Positions 40,965 to 50,226 of a stretch of DNA of 64,000 nucleotides are shown piece after piece. The position numbers and the translations under genes were made by a program. The notes below the pieces were generated by a model. That model made no database searches. It was not told the DNA's origin and saw only the letters and a list, made by a program, of their open reading frames with translations. How positions within the stretch are numbered: position 1 is the stretch's first letter; each line of letters starts with the position of its first letter. The stretch comes from an uncultured Erythrobacter sp. (GTDB lineage Bacteria; Pseudomonadota; Alphaproteobacteria; Sphingomonadales; Sphingomonadaceae), in NCBI GenBank assembly GCA_947502815.1, contig CANNBH010000001.1, positions 1,518,818 to 1,582,817 of the forward strand, given 5' to 3'.

Positions 40965-43250
40965 ATGGTGCAGAACACAGTAGGCTCACTAGCCGTTCGG
41001 CTTGGTGCAATCTGTTTCGCAGCTGGGCTGATGGCATCGACGTCCGCGGCCAAAGATCCCGCGCAAAAGGATGCGGCCGGCGAGGTCACAATCCTTCTAC
41101 CCGATGACATTCCCACACTGCCGCCAGTGCCTTTGCCGCCCACGGACCCTGCGCTCGCCAACCCCGAAAACGGCGAGCGGCCAGCCTATCAAAACCCGCG
41201 CTATCGGCGGCTAGCGACTCCAGAATTAGAGACCTTTGAAAATGAAGTGGAGTTTCGCCGCTTCATGCGCGCTGTCGCTCGGTTGAACCGGAACAAGCGT
41301 TACCGCCTTGGTGATGCCGGCGCAGGCGGCGATGCAGCCCCGTCCGAGATCGTTATCGCGATGATGCAGGACGTCCAGCCAGAATGCGCTGTACCAGAAG
41401 ATTGTCCCGGAGAGGCGGAGGACGACACCAGGATCACCGTCACCGGCTCTCGCATAGTCGCCTCGGTTCAATCTATGCCGATGGCTGTTACCGCTGTGTC
41501 GGACGGGGATGCGGCAAACATCACGAACACGCAGGTCGCCGCCGTGGATGAAGGCGATATCGTTAAATTGATCGGGGAATATCTGCTCGTCCTGCAAGAT
41601 GGCCGGATTTTTGCGGTGCACTATCCCACCATGCGCCTGACCGACCGCGAGGATGTCTATCGCAAGGACGAAAACGGCAGGACCATCGGCGCCGATTGGT
41701 ATGATGAGATGCTGGTGCAGGGCGATCAGATCATCGTCACCGCCTATTCCTATGAAGACGATGCCAGCGAGATCACGGTCTTAAAACTTGATCAAGAAAC
41801 CGGTCAGGTTGACGTGCGCGGCGTCTTCCTCATTTCCTCCGATGATTATTACGATATCGACAATTATGCGACCCGGATTGTGGGCGATCAATTGGTGATT
41901 CACACACCATACCGTGCCGATGATCTGGTCAGCCGCCGGGATCGGCCCGTCATCCGGCGCTGGACCAATGCTGAGGAGTTTTACGATAATGACGAGGCCG
42001 GACGCCAAATCCTGAACGTGCGCGAAGTCTATCGGCCCGTTTTTGGTGTAAGGGAACCTTGGATTCATTCGGTTTCGATGTGCCCCCTAACCAATGTGAT
42101 CGACCAGGGGTTGGAATGCGAGACGACGGGGTTCATCGGCTCTGAAATCGCAGAAATGTATGTTGCGGCGGATGCCGTGTACCTTTGGAATTTGGCACTG
42201 GGCGTTGATGAATTAAGTTGGTCCGAATGCGAAGTTGGAACTCCCGCGGCCAGTTTCGGAGAAGTGGCTCCGGCGGCCGTTTATCGCATTCCTATTGGCC
42301 GCGGCGAAGTCGAGATACTTGGCGCGCGCGGAATGCCGGTTGATCAATTCTCCATGGATGCGACCGCCACTCGTTTTCGGGCGCTGTCATATTTTGAACG
42401 CAACGCCTGTTTCGACGAAGACACGCCGAGGTCGTTCGCCTTGCTCAACGCGTCTCAAGGGCAGTTTCGTGATCGATACGTCCCGGCGCGCGAACGTGAA
42501 TTTGTGCGCTTGCCGGGTTTAATGGCTGCAGCGGTGGAAAACCGTTTCGTTGGGGATTGGATTGTTTACGGCGGGCGGGACCGTTATTCGCGCCGACCTC
42601 CACGCGATGAAGAGGCAGAGAGTCGAGCCCTTTCCAACACCCTCCACGCGGTTCCTGTTGACAGCCCAGAGGATGCTCAGAACATCTCGATTGGTCACTC
42701 GCTGGTTCGGTTGGAGCGGATGGGAAATGCCGCATTTATTGCGAACGGTTATGCTGATCAACAAGGGTTGCGGGTTAGCTATATTGGGCTGGAGGATGAT
42801 GGGAACACCGCCGCAATTCGCAGTTCGGCATTGCTACCGGGCCGATATGAGAGCGAAAGCCGCAGCCATGCCTTCAATGCGACTTACACGTTTTCTGGTG
42901 ATGGCATGATGGGTGTCCCAACCGTTACCCGCGAGGCGCGTTCGAGCGGCTTTTGGTGGTATTCTGATGTTTCCGACCTATCGTTTCTTAGCTTTTCCAC
43001 CGAGGGATTGTTGGCCGACGCAGGCCAGATCATCGCCACTCCAGAGGATGCGGTGAAAACTGGCGACGGTTATGAGTGCGAGGTGTCGTGCATCGATTGG
43101 TATGGCAATGCGCGGCCAATCTTCCTTGCAGGGCGGGTCTATGGTTTGATGGCAACCGAATTGGTCGAAGCCGACGTGGTTGACGGCACCGTGACCGAAC
43201 GCCGGCGGGTGGATTTGACCGGCACAATTGAAGGGGCGGCAAAGCGTTAG
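40965..43250 (+). CDS. secreted beta-propeller protein (Beta_propel family)
   Basis: A 761-residue exported protein. A signal peptide (about 29 residues, ending near ASTSAA) is followed by a proline-rich linker and then the Beta_propel-type start TNTQVAAVDEGDIVKLIGEYLLVL near residue 188. A large repeat of beta blades covers the rest. Just before the propeller, RITVTGSRI with PMAVTAVS resembles the start of a TonB-dependent receptor plug. Paired cysteines suggest periplasmic folding. An AAGGGGAG site lies upstream. The family is of unknown biochemical function; the fold suggests binding or an envelope role. Confidence 0.85.
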   Translation: MVQNTVGSLAVRLGAICFAAGLMASTSAAKDPAQKDAAGEVTILLPDDIPTLPPVPLPPTDPALANPENGERPAYQNPRYRRLATPELETFENEVEFRRFMRAVARLNRNKRYRLGDAGAGGDAAPSEIVIAMMQDVQPECAVPEDCPGEAEDDTRITVTGSRIVASVQSMPMAVTAVSDGDAANITNTQVAAVDEGDIVKLIGEYLLVLQDGRIFAVHYPTMRLTDREDVYRKDENGRTIGADWYDEMLVQGDQIIVTAYSYEDDASEITVLKLDQETGQVDVRGVFLISSDDYYDIDNYATRIVGDQLVIHTPYRADDLVSRRDRPVIRRWTNAEEFYDNDEAGRQILNVREVYRPVFGVREPWIHSVSMCPLTNVIDQGLECETTGFIGSEIAEMYVAADAVYLWNLALGVDELSWSECEVGTPAASFGEVAPAAVYRIPIGRGEVEILGARGMPVDQFSMDATATRFRALSYFERNACFDEDTPRSFALLNASQGQFRDRYVPAREREFVRLPGLMAAAVENRFVGDWIVYGGRDRYSRRPPRDEEAESRALSNTLHAVPVDSPEDAQNISIGHSLVRLERMGNAAFIANGYADQQGLRVSYIGLEDDGNTAAIRSSALLPGRYESESRSHAFNATYTFSGDGMMGVPTVTREARSSGFWWYSDVSDLSFLSFSTEGLLADAGQIIATPEDAVKTGDGYECEVSCIDWYGNARPIFLAGRVYGLMATELVEADVVDGTVTERRRVDLTGTIEGAAKR

Positions 43251-43325
43251 AATATTGGGCTTGAGCGCGGCGTCGCAATTCCCCTTTTGCCTCACGATGG
43301 GCTTGGCGCTAGACCCCGTTCAGTG

Positions 43326-44045
43326 ATGTTTGTTCGACAGATTCTTTTTGCAGCCGCCACACTGACGGCGCTTGCCGGCTGCGACGGAATGGCGCCCGAC
43401 CCAGTGCGCCCGGACAGCGCGGTAGAATTCCCATTGCCTGACCGGCCTGTTTCTGCGGTTGTCTCCAACCAGTTTTCAAACGAGGACGCGCGCGATGAAC
43501 GCGGCGAGGCGCAGCAGGTCATGGACCTTGCGAATATCTCTGCTGGAATGACCGTGGCGGATATCGGCGCGGGGGAGGGGTATTACACGGTCCGATTGGC
43601 CGAACGCGTCGGCACAGATGGCCGCGTTTTGGCGCAGGATATCGACCGTGATGCGTTGGACCGGCTTGGCACGCGGGTGGAGCGAGAACGGCTTCAGAAT
43701 ATCTCAATTAAGCTGGGCGAGGCGGATGATCCCAATCTGCCCGTCGACAGCTTTGACCGCATTTTCCTCGTCCATATGTATCACGAAGTGACAGAGCCAT
43801 ACGCGTTCCTATGGCGGATGTGGCCTGCGATGGCCGAAGGCGGACAGATCATCGTTGTCGATGTTGACCGGCCCACCAATCGCCACGGCATACCGCCTGC
43901 ATTGCTGTTCTGCGAATTTGAGGCGGTTGGCTACAAGTTGGTCGAATTTGTCGAACGGCCTGACCTAAAGAGCTATTTCGCCCGGTTTGAACGCGGTGAT
44001 GATCGATCCGAGCCAGAGAGCATCAAAGCGTGCAGCAACGGGTGA
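43326..44045 (+). CDS. lipoprotein-signal SAM-dependent methyltransferase
   Basis: A 239-residue protein with an N-terminal signal ending in a lipobox, LAGC (cysteine at about residue 19), followed by a class I methyltransferase domain. SAM motif I is VADIGAGEGYYTVRL, followed by VLAQDIDRDALD and FDRIFLVHMYHEV. I chose ATG 43326, which gives the lipoprotein signal; a TTG at 43287 would put it in the interior. A lipoprotein anchor would place the domain outside the cytoplasm, where SAM is not expected, so the real location or cofactor use is a puzzle. It is also possible that the signal is not processed. Confidence 0.78.
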   Translation: MFVRQILFAAATLTALAGCDGMAPDPVRPDSAVEFPLPDRPVSAVVSNQFSNEDARDERGEAQQVMDLANISAGMTVADIGAGEGYYTVRLAERVGTDGRVLAQDIDRDALDRLGTRVERERLQNISIKLGEADDPNLPVDSFDRIFLVHMYHEVTEPYAFLWRMWPAMAEGGQIIVVDVDRPTNRHGIPPALLFCEFEAVGYKLVEFVERPDLKSYFARFERGDDRSEPESIKACSNG

Positions 44046-44181
44046 ACGCCCAAGGCTGGGTCTCGCTTTGCCAAGCTTCATTTAGTTATTAATGAGAGGC
44101 TCGCGCGCTCTTTCTATCGGCAATATGGGATGCTAGGCGCTGCCTCAAACAATTTTCGAAAGAATAGGGGTACCGCCAAGG

Positions 44182-44691
44182 ATGTCAGATTTTCCAACCA
44201 GCTTTGACCGCGACGATTTGTTAAAATGCGCGCGCGGAGAGTTGTTCGGCCCCGGCAATGCACAATTGCCCGAACCTCCGATGCTTATGATGGACCGGAT
44301 CACCGATATCTCCGGTGATGGCGGCGAGCACGGCAAAGGCCATCTGGTCGCGGAATTTGATATCAAGCCGGACCTGTGGTTTTTCGACTGCCACTTTCCC
44401 GGCAATCCAATTATGCCGGGCTGCCTCGGGCTGGACGGGTTATGGCAGCTGACCGGTTTTAACCTGGGTTGGCGCGGTTGGCAGGGGCGCGGTTACGCAT
44501 TGGGCGTCGGCGAAGTGAAGCTGACCGGCATGGTCAGGCCTGATCGCAAGATGCTTACCTATTACGTTGATTTCACCAAGGCTATTCAAACGCGGCGTCT
44601 AACCATGGGCGTGGCCGATGGCCGTGTTGAGGCCGATGGCGAGGTCATTTATCAAGTCAAAGACATGAAAGTCGCACTTTCTGAAGCTTAA
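44182..44691 (+). CDS. fabA: 3-hydroxydecanoyl-ACP dehydratase/isomerase
   Basis: A 169-residue hotdog enzyme that dehydrates 3-hydroxydecanoyl-ACP and isomerises the product to the cis-3 form, the entry to unsaturated fatty acids. The active-site motif [17 protein letters not shown] has His71, and the aspartate in the following GLDGLW near residue 85 completes it. It begins the fabA-fabB-fabI cluster, and 27 bases separate it from fabB. Confidence 0.95.
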   Translation: MSDFPTSFDRDDLLKCARGELFGPGNAQLPEPPMLMMDRITDISGDGGEHGKGHLVAEFDIKPDLWFFDCHFPGNPIMPGCLGLDGLWQLTGFNLGWRGWQGRGYALGVGEVKLTGMVRPDRKMLTYYVDFTKAIQTRRLTMGVADGRVEADGEVIYQVKDMKVALSEA

Positions 44692-44718
44692 TTGGTTCAG
44701 AAGTGACAGGGGAAAAAT

Positions 44719-45948
44719 ATGCGTCGAGTGGTCATTAGCGGACTGGGGATTGTTTCCTCGATTGGCAACAATGCGTCAGAAGTGTTGGCATCGCTGAAAG
44801 CGGGCAAATCCGGCATCACCTTTAATGAAGACATGGCCGAACACGGGTTCCGCTCGCAAATTGCGGGCGCGGTTGATCTTGATGTCAAAGAGCATGTGGA
44901 CAAGCGCACTTTGCGTTTCATGGGGCCGGGGGCGGCCTATGCGCACATTGCAATGGGTCAGGCGATTGCCGATGCAGGGCTTGAGGAAAGCGATGTAATC
45001 AACCCCATGACCGGCGTGATTGCCGGATCAGGCGGCCCTTCAACATCGGCCATGTTGGCAGCGCATCAAACAGTGATACAAACCGGCGCGACCAAGCGTG
45101 TGGGGCCATTCGCTGTTCCCAAAACTATGTCTTCCACCGTCAGCGCCAATTTGGCGACGGCGTATCAGATCAAGGGCATGAATTTCTCGATCACTTCTGC
45201 CTGTTCCACGTCGCTGCATTGCATTGGCATGGCCGCGCAGCAGATCGCGCTGGGTCAGCAAGATATTATGTTCGGCGGCGGCGGCGAAGAGCTGGACTGG
45301 ACATTGTCGTGTTTGTTCGACGCGATGGGCGCGATGTCGAGCAAGTACAACGACACGCCAGAACGTGCCTCGCGCGCATTTGATGCAGACCGTGATGGGT
45401 TTGTGATCGGCGGCGGCGGCGCGATGGTTGTGCTTGAAAGCCTGGAGCATGCTCAGGCGCGCGGTGCCAAGATTTACGCCGAAGTGACCGGTTTCTCTGC
45501 CACGTCTGACGGTGCCGACATGGTTGCTCCGTCTGGTGAGGGCGGTGAACGCGCGATGCGCGGGGCCATCCGCACCCTTAGCGAAGATCGCAAGGTCAGC
45601 TATATCAACGCTCACGGCACCTCGACGCCGGTTGGCGATGTGGGTGAGATCGAGGCGGTTCGCCGGGTCTTTGGCGAAGGCTCGACCCCGCCAGTAAGCT
45701 CGACCAAGTCGATGACCGGCCACAGCCAAGGGGCAACCGGCGCGCAGGAAGCGATTTATTGCCTGCTCGCGCTCGACAATGATTTCATCATCCCATCGAT
45801 CAATGTGGAAACCCTCGATCCGGCGCTGAAGCCGGAAGAGATCGCCACCAGCTTGGTGGAGAACGCCGGGCTTGATACGGTCATGACCAATTCCTTTGGA
45901 TTTGGCGGGACCAATGGTTCGATGCTCATGTCGAAATTTCACGGGTAA
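44719..45948 (+). CDS. fabB: 3-ketoacyl-ACP synthase I
   Basis: A 409-residue condensing enzyme that elongates cis-3-decenoyl-ACP. The active cysteine is Cys162 in TSACSTSLH, and the two histidines are in NAHGTSTPVGD and MTGHSQGATG. It follows fabA directly, as in most alphaproteobacteria, and is the committed step of unsaturated fatty-acid elongation. Confidence 0.95.
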   Translation: MRRVVISGLGIVSSIGNNASEVLASLKAGKSGITFNEDMAEHGFRSQIAGAVDLDVKEHVDKRTLRFMGPGAAYAHIAMGQAIADAGLEESDVINPMTGVIAGSGGPSTSAMLAAHQTVIQTGATKRVGPFAVPKTMSSTVSANLATAYQIKGMNFSITSACSTSLHCIGMAAQQIALGQQDIMFGGGGEELDWTLSCLFDAMGAMSSKYNDTPERASRAFDADRDGFVIGGGGAMVVLESLEHAQARGAKIYAEVTGFSATSDGADMVAPSGEGGERAMRGAIRTLSEDRKVSYINAHGTSTPVGDVGEIEAVRRVFGEGSTPPVSSTKSMTGHSQGATGAQEAIYCLLALDNDFIIPSINVETLDPALKPEEIATSLVENAGLDTVMTNSFGFGGTNGSMLMSKFHG

Positions 45949-45986
45949 TATTGCGGCTCAACATCCAATAGGCGAGGTGGCTTAAA

Positions 45987-46775
45987 ATGGGCGTGCTTTC
46001 GGGAAAACGCGGACTTGTGATGGGTGTGGCCAACGATCGCTCGATCGCGTGGGGTATTGCCAAGGCCTGCGCTGAGGCGGGGGCTGAGCTGGCATTCACC
46101 TATCAAGGTGACGCCTTTGGCAAGCGGCTTGAACCGCTCGCGCAAAGTGTCGGGTCAGATTTCCTGCTCGACGTCGATGTGACGGACGACGCGTCGCTGG
46201 ATGCGGCCTTTGGCACCTTGCAGGAACGGTGGGGTACGCTGGATTTCGTGGTCCATGCCATCGCCTTTGCGGACAAATCCGAGCTGTCTGGCCGAATTTT
46301 GGATACCTCGCGCGAGAACTTTAAAAACTCGCTCGACATCTCGGCCTACAGCCTGATCGAGGTGACGCGCCGTGCACACCCGATGATGGTCGAGAATGGC
46401 GGCACGGTGCTCACGCTCAGCTATATGGGATCGACCCGCGTCACCCCGAATTACAACGTTATGGGCGTGGCCAAAGCCGCGCTGGAGGCGGCGGTGCGCT
46501 ATCTGGCCGATGACCTTGGCCCAGAAGGTATCCGCGTCAACACGATCAGTCCTGGCCCAATGAAAACATTGGCCATGTCTGCAATCGGCGGAGCGCGCAG
46601 CACCTATCGGCACGCCGACACCAACGCGCCGCTGCGGAGCAATGCGACATTGGAAGCGGTTGGCGGCACGGCGGTGTATCTGTGCAGCGATGCCGGGGCC
46701 TACACCACGGGTGAGATTATCCATGTCGATGGCGGCTTTCACGTGCTCGGCATGCCGCAGTTTGAGAATCTTTGA
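45987..46775 (+). CDS. fabI: NADH-dependent enoyl-ACP reductase
   Basis: A 262-residue SDR-fold enzyme that completes each elongation cycle. The N-terminus GKRGLVMGVANDRSIAWGIA is the FabI cofactor motif. The catalytic tyrosine and lysine lie in NYNVMGVAKAALE with the family's Y-x6-K spacing. FabI enzymes are the known target of triclosan and isoniazid-type inhibitors. It is separated from fabB by 38 bases. Confidence 0.95.
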   Translation: MGVLSGKRGLVMGVANDRSIAWGIAKACAEAGAELAFTYQGDAFGKRLEPLAQSVGSDFLLDVDVTDDASLDAAFGTLQERWGTLDFVVHAIAFADKSELSGRILDTSRENFKNSLDISAYSLIEVTRRAHPMMVENGGTVLTLSYMGSTRVTPNYNVMGVAKAALEAAVRYLADDLGPEGIRVNTISPGPMKTLAMSAIGGARSTYRHADTNAPLRSNATLEAVGGTAVYLCSDAGAYTTGEIIHVDGGFHVLGMPQFENL

Positions 46776-46795
46776 ACGGGCAATTCAGGTGACAT

Positions 46796-47248
46796 ATGCA
46801 AATTCGCGGCACTGATCTTTCCGAACCTGACGTTACGGCGTTGCTCGAACTGCATCACGGCGAAATGGAACAATTCTCTCCGCCGGGCACATGCCATGTG
46901 CTTGATCTGAGCGGATTGAAGGTGCCTGAAATCGAAGTGTTCGCGGCGTGGGATGATGATCGGCTGCTGGCAATCGGAGCGCTGAAACAGCACGAGGGAT
47001 TTGGTGAAATCAAGTCGATGCGCGCTCATCCTGCCGCGCGCGGGACGGGCGCAGGAAGGGCAATGCTGGAACATTTAATTACCCGCGCCCGCGAACTCGG
47101 CTTTGCTTCTCTTAAATTGGAGACAGGATCGGGAGAGCTGTTTGAGCCTGCCCTTCGGCTCTACCGCAAATTCGGCTTTGAGCCCTGCGGGCCCTTTGCC
47201 GGATATGAGCCGGGCGACTTCAACCAATTGTTTGCGTTGAAGTTATGA
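46796..47248 (+). CDS. GNAT-family N-acetyltransferase
   Basis: A 150-residue GNAT protein. The acetyl-CoA loop is in HPAARGTGAGRAMLEHL near residues 82-98, and FASLKLETGSG and LYRKFGFEPCGPF are standard GNAT motifs. The closest general type is YsnE-like. Its substrate cannot be inferred. It overlaps the next gene by four bases. Confidence 0.85.
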   Translation: MQIRGTDLSEPDVTALLELHHGEMEQFSPPGTCHVLDLSGLKVPEIEVFAAWDDDRLLAIGALKQHEGFGEIKSMRAHPAARGTGAGRAMLEHLITRARELGFASLKLETGSGELFEPALRLYRKFGFEPCGPFAGYEPGDFNQLFALKL

Positions 47249-47943
47249 CCGGCAAGCCGCCGCCATTTTCACTTTGGCTCCGCGAATTTCCCTATGTAGC
47301 GCAGATTATCGCAAGCCCGCTCCGGCGCGTAAAGCCTGTCGGCCTTCCTCGTGAAGATGGTGCCCCTGTACTGGTATTTCCCGGCATTCTATCGAGCGAT
47401 AGCTCGACTTCTCTTCTGCGGCGCACTCTCGATGCGGCGGGTCATCTTTCGTATGCGTCGGATATGGGTTTCGTCACAGGCGTAACGCCAGAGGCTTTTG
47501 CGAGGGCAGAGGCGCGCCTAATTCATGTTTTCCGAAAAGAAGGGCGCAAGGTGGCTTTGTTGGGATGGAGTCTTGGCGGACTGTATTCTCGCGTTCTCGC
47601 GCAGCGGCACCCCGAATGCACCTCGATGGTCATGACGTTGGGTTCGCCTTTTTCAGGCAATCGGCGCGCAAACAATGCTTGGCGTTTGTATGAATTGATC
47701 AACGATCACAAAGTTGATGCACCCAATGTGCCTGATGATCCAAGCATAAAACCGCCGGTTCATACAGTTGCCGTGTGGTCCTCCAACGATGGAGTGATCG
47801 CGCCCGAATGCGCCAGAGGCGAACCGTGTGAGCGGGATGTTGAGATCGAGCTGCCTGCAAAACACTTTGCATTTGGAGCGCAGCGTCAATCAATCGACAC
47901 CATTATCCGCATTTTGGACGAGCAATTGCCTTCAGCAATCTAA
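47245..47943 (+). CDS. alpha/beta hydrolase (PGAP1/lipase-like esterase)
   Basis: A 232-residue alpha/beta-hydrolase. The nucleophile elbow is GWSLGG, with Ser109, in LLGWSLGGLYSRVLAQRHPE. LVFPGILSSDSS forms the oxyanion loop, and the acid and His residues are in AVWSSNDGVIAP and LPAKHFAF. It has no visible signal peptide. It ends six bases from the convergent dehydrogenase stop. Confidence 0.82.
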   Translation: MTGKPPPFSLWLREFPYVAQIIASPLRRVKPVGLPREDGAPVLVFPGILSSDSSTSLLRRTLDAAGHLSYASDMGFVTGVTPEAFARAEARLIHVFRKEGRKVALLGWSLGGLYSRVLAQRHPECTSMVMTLGSPFSGNRRANNAWRLYELINDHKVDAPNVPDDPSIKPPVHTVAVWSSNDGVIAPECARGEPCERDVEIELPAKHFAFGAQRQSIDTIIRILDEQLPSAI

Positions 47944-47949
47944 CGCGAT

Positions 47950-48969
47950 TTAACTCCCCACCAGCGCCGTCAGCACCTGATCCGGTGGCCTGTGTCCATC
48001 GGCCCAGAAGCGGATATTCGCGATCACTTTCTCTCCCGATGCCTCGCGCCCCTCGGCGGTGGCGCTGCCGATATGGGGCAGGGTCATGACGTTGGGGTGG
48101 TCAATTAGCCGTTGATCGACATTAGGCTCATCGGGATAGACATCGAGGCCAGCACCAACGAGATGCCCGGCCTGCAACGCGGCAATCAGCGCCTCTTGAT
48201 CGATCAATTCGCCGCGCGCCGTGTTGATGATGCAGCCGCCCGGTTTCATGAGGGCAAACCGCCGCGCATCCATCAAACCGCGCGTTTCGTCCGTCAGGGG
48301 ACAGTGCAAGGTGAGAATATCGGCCTCTGCCACCAACGTATCAAGGTCCGCGACAAAGCGCGCGCCCAGCATGCCTTCCACCGCCTGAGGCAGGGGCTTG
48401 CGATTGGTGTAGGCGACTTGAAGGCCGAACGCGCGGGCGCGGTGGGCCACGGCCTGTCCGATCCGGCCCATGCCAACGATGCCCAACACTTTTCCGCCCA
48501 GCTTGCGCCCGAGCAGGCCCGATGGTGCCCAGCCAGTCCATTCGCCGCGGCGGACAAGCCCGGTCCCTTCACGGATGCGGCGCGGCACGCCGATAATGGC
48601 GGCCATCGTGATATCGGCGGTGTCGTCGGTGAAAACGCCCGGCGTGTTGGTCACTTTGATGCCGCGTTTGGCGGCCGCGGCAAGGTCAATATGCTCAACG
48701 CCTGCACCGAAATTGGCGATTAGACGAAGGCTATCCCCTGCGTCGGCGATCAATTCAGCGTCAATTCTGTCGGTAACTGTTGGGACCAGCACATCGCAAT
48801 TTGCCATAGCCTGCGCCAAAGCTTCCCGCGTCATAGGCTGATCGTCGGGGTTCAATTTGGCATCGTACAATTCGCTCATCCGCGCCTCAACACTTGGGGC
48901 AAGATGGCGGGTGACCACGACTGTGGGTTTGGATCCGGAAAATTGCGGAGTGGATTGGGTGTTTGCCAT
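47950..48969 (-). CDS. D-isomer-specific 2-hydroxyacid dehydrogenase (glyoxylate/hydroxypyruvate reductase-like)
   Basis: A 339-residue NAD(P)-dependent enzyme. The nucleotide motif is GIVGMGRIGQAVAHRAR, near residue 160. The catalytic Arg and Glu fall in NTARGELIDQEAL and DVYPDEPNVD, and the histidine in LPHIGSATAEGREA. I chose ATG 48969; an upstream ATG at 49080 would add 37 Pro/Gln-rich residues unlike the family. It would reduce a 2-oxoacid such as glyoxylate, but the natural substrate is uncertain. Confidence 0.9.
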   Translation of the reverse strand: MANTQSTPQFSGSKPTVVVTRHLAPSVEARMSELYDAKLNPDDQPMTREALAQAMANCDVLVPTVTDRIDAELIADAGDSLRLIANFGAGVEHIDLAAAAKRGIKVTNTPGVFTDDTADITMAAIIGVPRRIREGTGLVRRGEWTGWAPSGLLGRKLGGKVLGIVGMGRIGQAVAHRARAFGLQVAYTNRKPLPQAVEGMLGARFVADLDTLVAEADILTLHCPLTDETRGLMDARRFALMKPGGCIINTARGELIDQEALIAALQAGHLVGAGLDVYPDEPNVDQRLIDHPNVMTLPHIGSATAEGREASGEKVIANIRFWADGHRPPDQVLTALVGS

Positions 48970-49128
48970 GGCAAAATGCGCTAAGAGGTTTGGGCCTCTC
49001 TGGTCAAGCGGCTGTGCCGGATTGGCTTGGGCTGGCTGAGTGAGATTCGGCCCGGTTTGGCACAACCCATATTGCTCCACTCCTTAACTGCTTGAAGAAA
49101 ACGCGATATCTTGGCTATCAGCACGCGC

Positions 49129-49638
49129 ATGAAAATTAACCGACATTTTTCCGCAATTGCAGCGGCTATCCTATGCGCCGCGGCCATGGCTTTAACGGTG
49201 TTTGTGGGTGAGGCGCAGGCTCAGGACCGCGACCCGCCTTACTGGGCGACCATGCGCTTTAATGAAGTGAACATGCGCGTCGGGCCCAGCCAAGAATACC
49301 CGATTGAATGGGTCTACATGCGCGAAGGTCTGCCGGTGAAGGTTATTCGTCTGCGCGAAGGGTGGCGACTGATTCAAGACCATGAGGGCACGCAGGGATG
49401 GGTCGCGTCGAGCCAGCTAAGCCCGTCGCTGGGCGCGTTGATCATTGGTGACACACCGGTTGAATTGCGCGCGGATGCTTCATCGACCAGCGCCATTCGC
49501 TGGCGAGCGGAGCCCGGCGTTGTCGGCGATTTAATGCGATGCCGCGATGATTTTTGCGAGATCGATGTGGACGGCCGGTCAGGCTGGGTCGCAAAAGACC
49601 GAATTTGGGGAGCGGGCGAAATAGAGGCTGCTCCATAA
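49129..49638 (+). CDS. secreted SH3-domain protein
   Basis: A 169-residue exported protein with a signal peptide ending near GEAQAQ. It contains a bacterial SH3-type (SH3_4) domain: NMRVGPSQEYPIEWVYMREGLPVKVI, then a repeat of the same pattern at about residue 108. ATG 49129 gives a proper signal; a TTG at 49111 would add six residues. Such proteins may bind murein. No partner is evident. Confidence 0.85.
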   Translation: MKINRHFSAIAAAILCAAAMALTVFVGEAQAQDRDPPYWATMRFNEVNMRVGPSQEYPIEWVYMREGLPVKVIRLREGWRLIQDHEGTQGWVASSQLSPSLGALIIGDTPVELRADASSTSAIRWRAEPGVVGDLMRCRDDFCEIDVDGRSGWVAKDRIWGAGEIEAAP

Positions 49639-49679
49639 CCCCCGCTCCTCAATTCAATATTACACCCTTTCAGCGGTGA

Positions 49680-50063
49680 TTATTCCGCCGCGGCCGCTTC
49701 CATCCGAATGACATGAGTCATGCCTTCGGGGTCGGTTGTTTCAAACGAACCGTCTGCGCGCATGGGTTGATTTGCCCAGCACTCAGGCTCGCCTTCGTTG
49801 GCTTCCCAATCAAAACAGATGGTGGCGCCCTCGGTGGTGACTGTCCCTGTGTTCGTCTCCTCGCCATTCAACGAAGTGGTGAAAGTGCCGTCAGCGGTGA
49901 TCACGGTGCTTACTGTTTCGCCTTCGGCATTGGCGCGCGTGTATGTTCCTGCGCCGCCAGGGTAGGCTACAGCCGCTTCTTCGGCTTCAGCCACTGGTGC
50001 TTCGGCTTCGCCGCTGCAGGCTGCTAGTGCAAATAGGCCTGCTAGTAGAACAATCTTCTTCAT
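49680..50063 (-). CDS. small lipoprotein of unknown function
   Basis: A 127-residue lipoprotein. MKKIVLLAGLFALAACSG has a lipobox, LAAC. The mature part starts with an acidic/alanine-rich stretch and then a small beta-rich region (TYTRANAEGETVSTVITADG) resembling lipocalin-like turns. I chose ATG 50063, six bases after GGGGGA; ATG 50069 overlaps that site. No family name can be given. Confidence 0.72.
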   Translation of the reverse strand: MKKIVLLAGLFALAACSGEAEAPVAEAEEAAVAYPGGAGTYTRANAEGETVSTVITADGTFTTSLNGEETNTGTVTTEGATICFDWEANEGEPECWANQPMRADGSFETTDPEGMTHVIRMEAAAAE

Positions 50064-50226
50064 CTTCATTCCCCCGTTGAAAACTTGATTTTTAGACGCC
50101 CGAACGTGTGCTTCTGTTGCGCGCACGGAATGGCGAATACGCCGCTTCCCGAGTGCCCGAGCACATCATGCTTCTATAAGTAACAGGGGATTGAGGGGAT
50201 CGCCAATCGGCGCAGGGCAATCGGGA

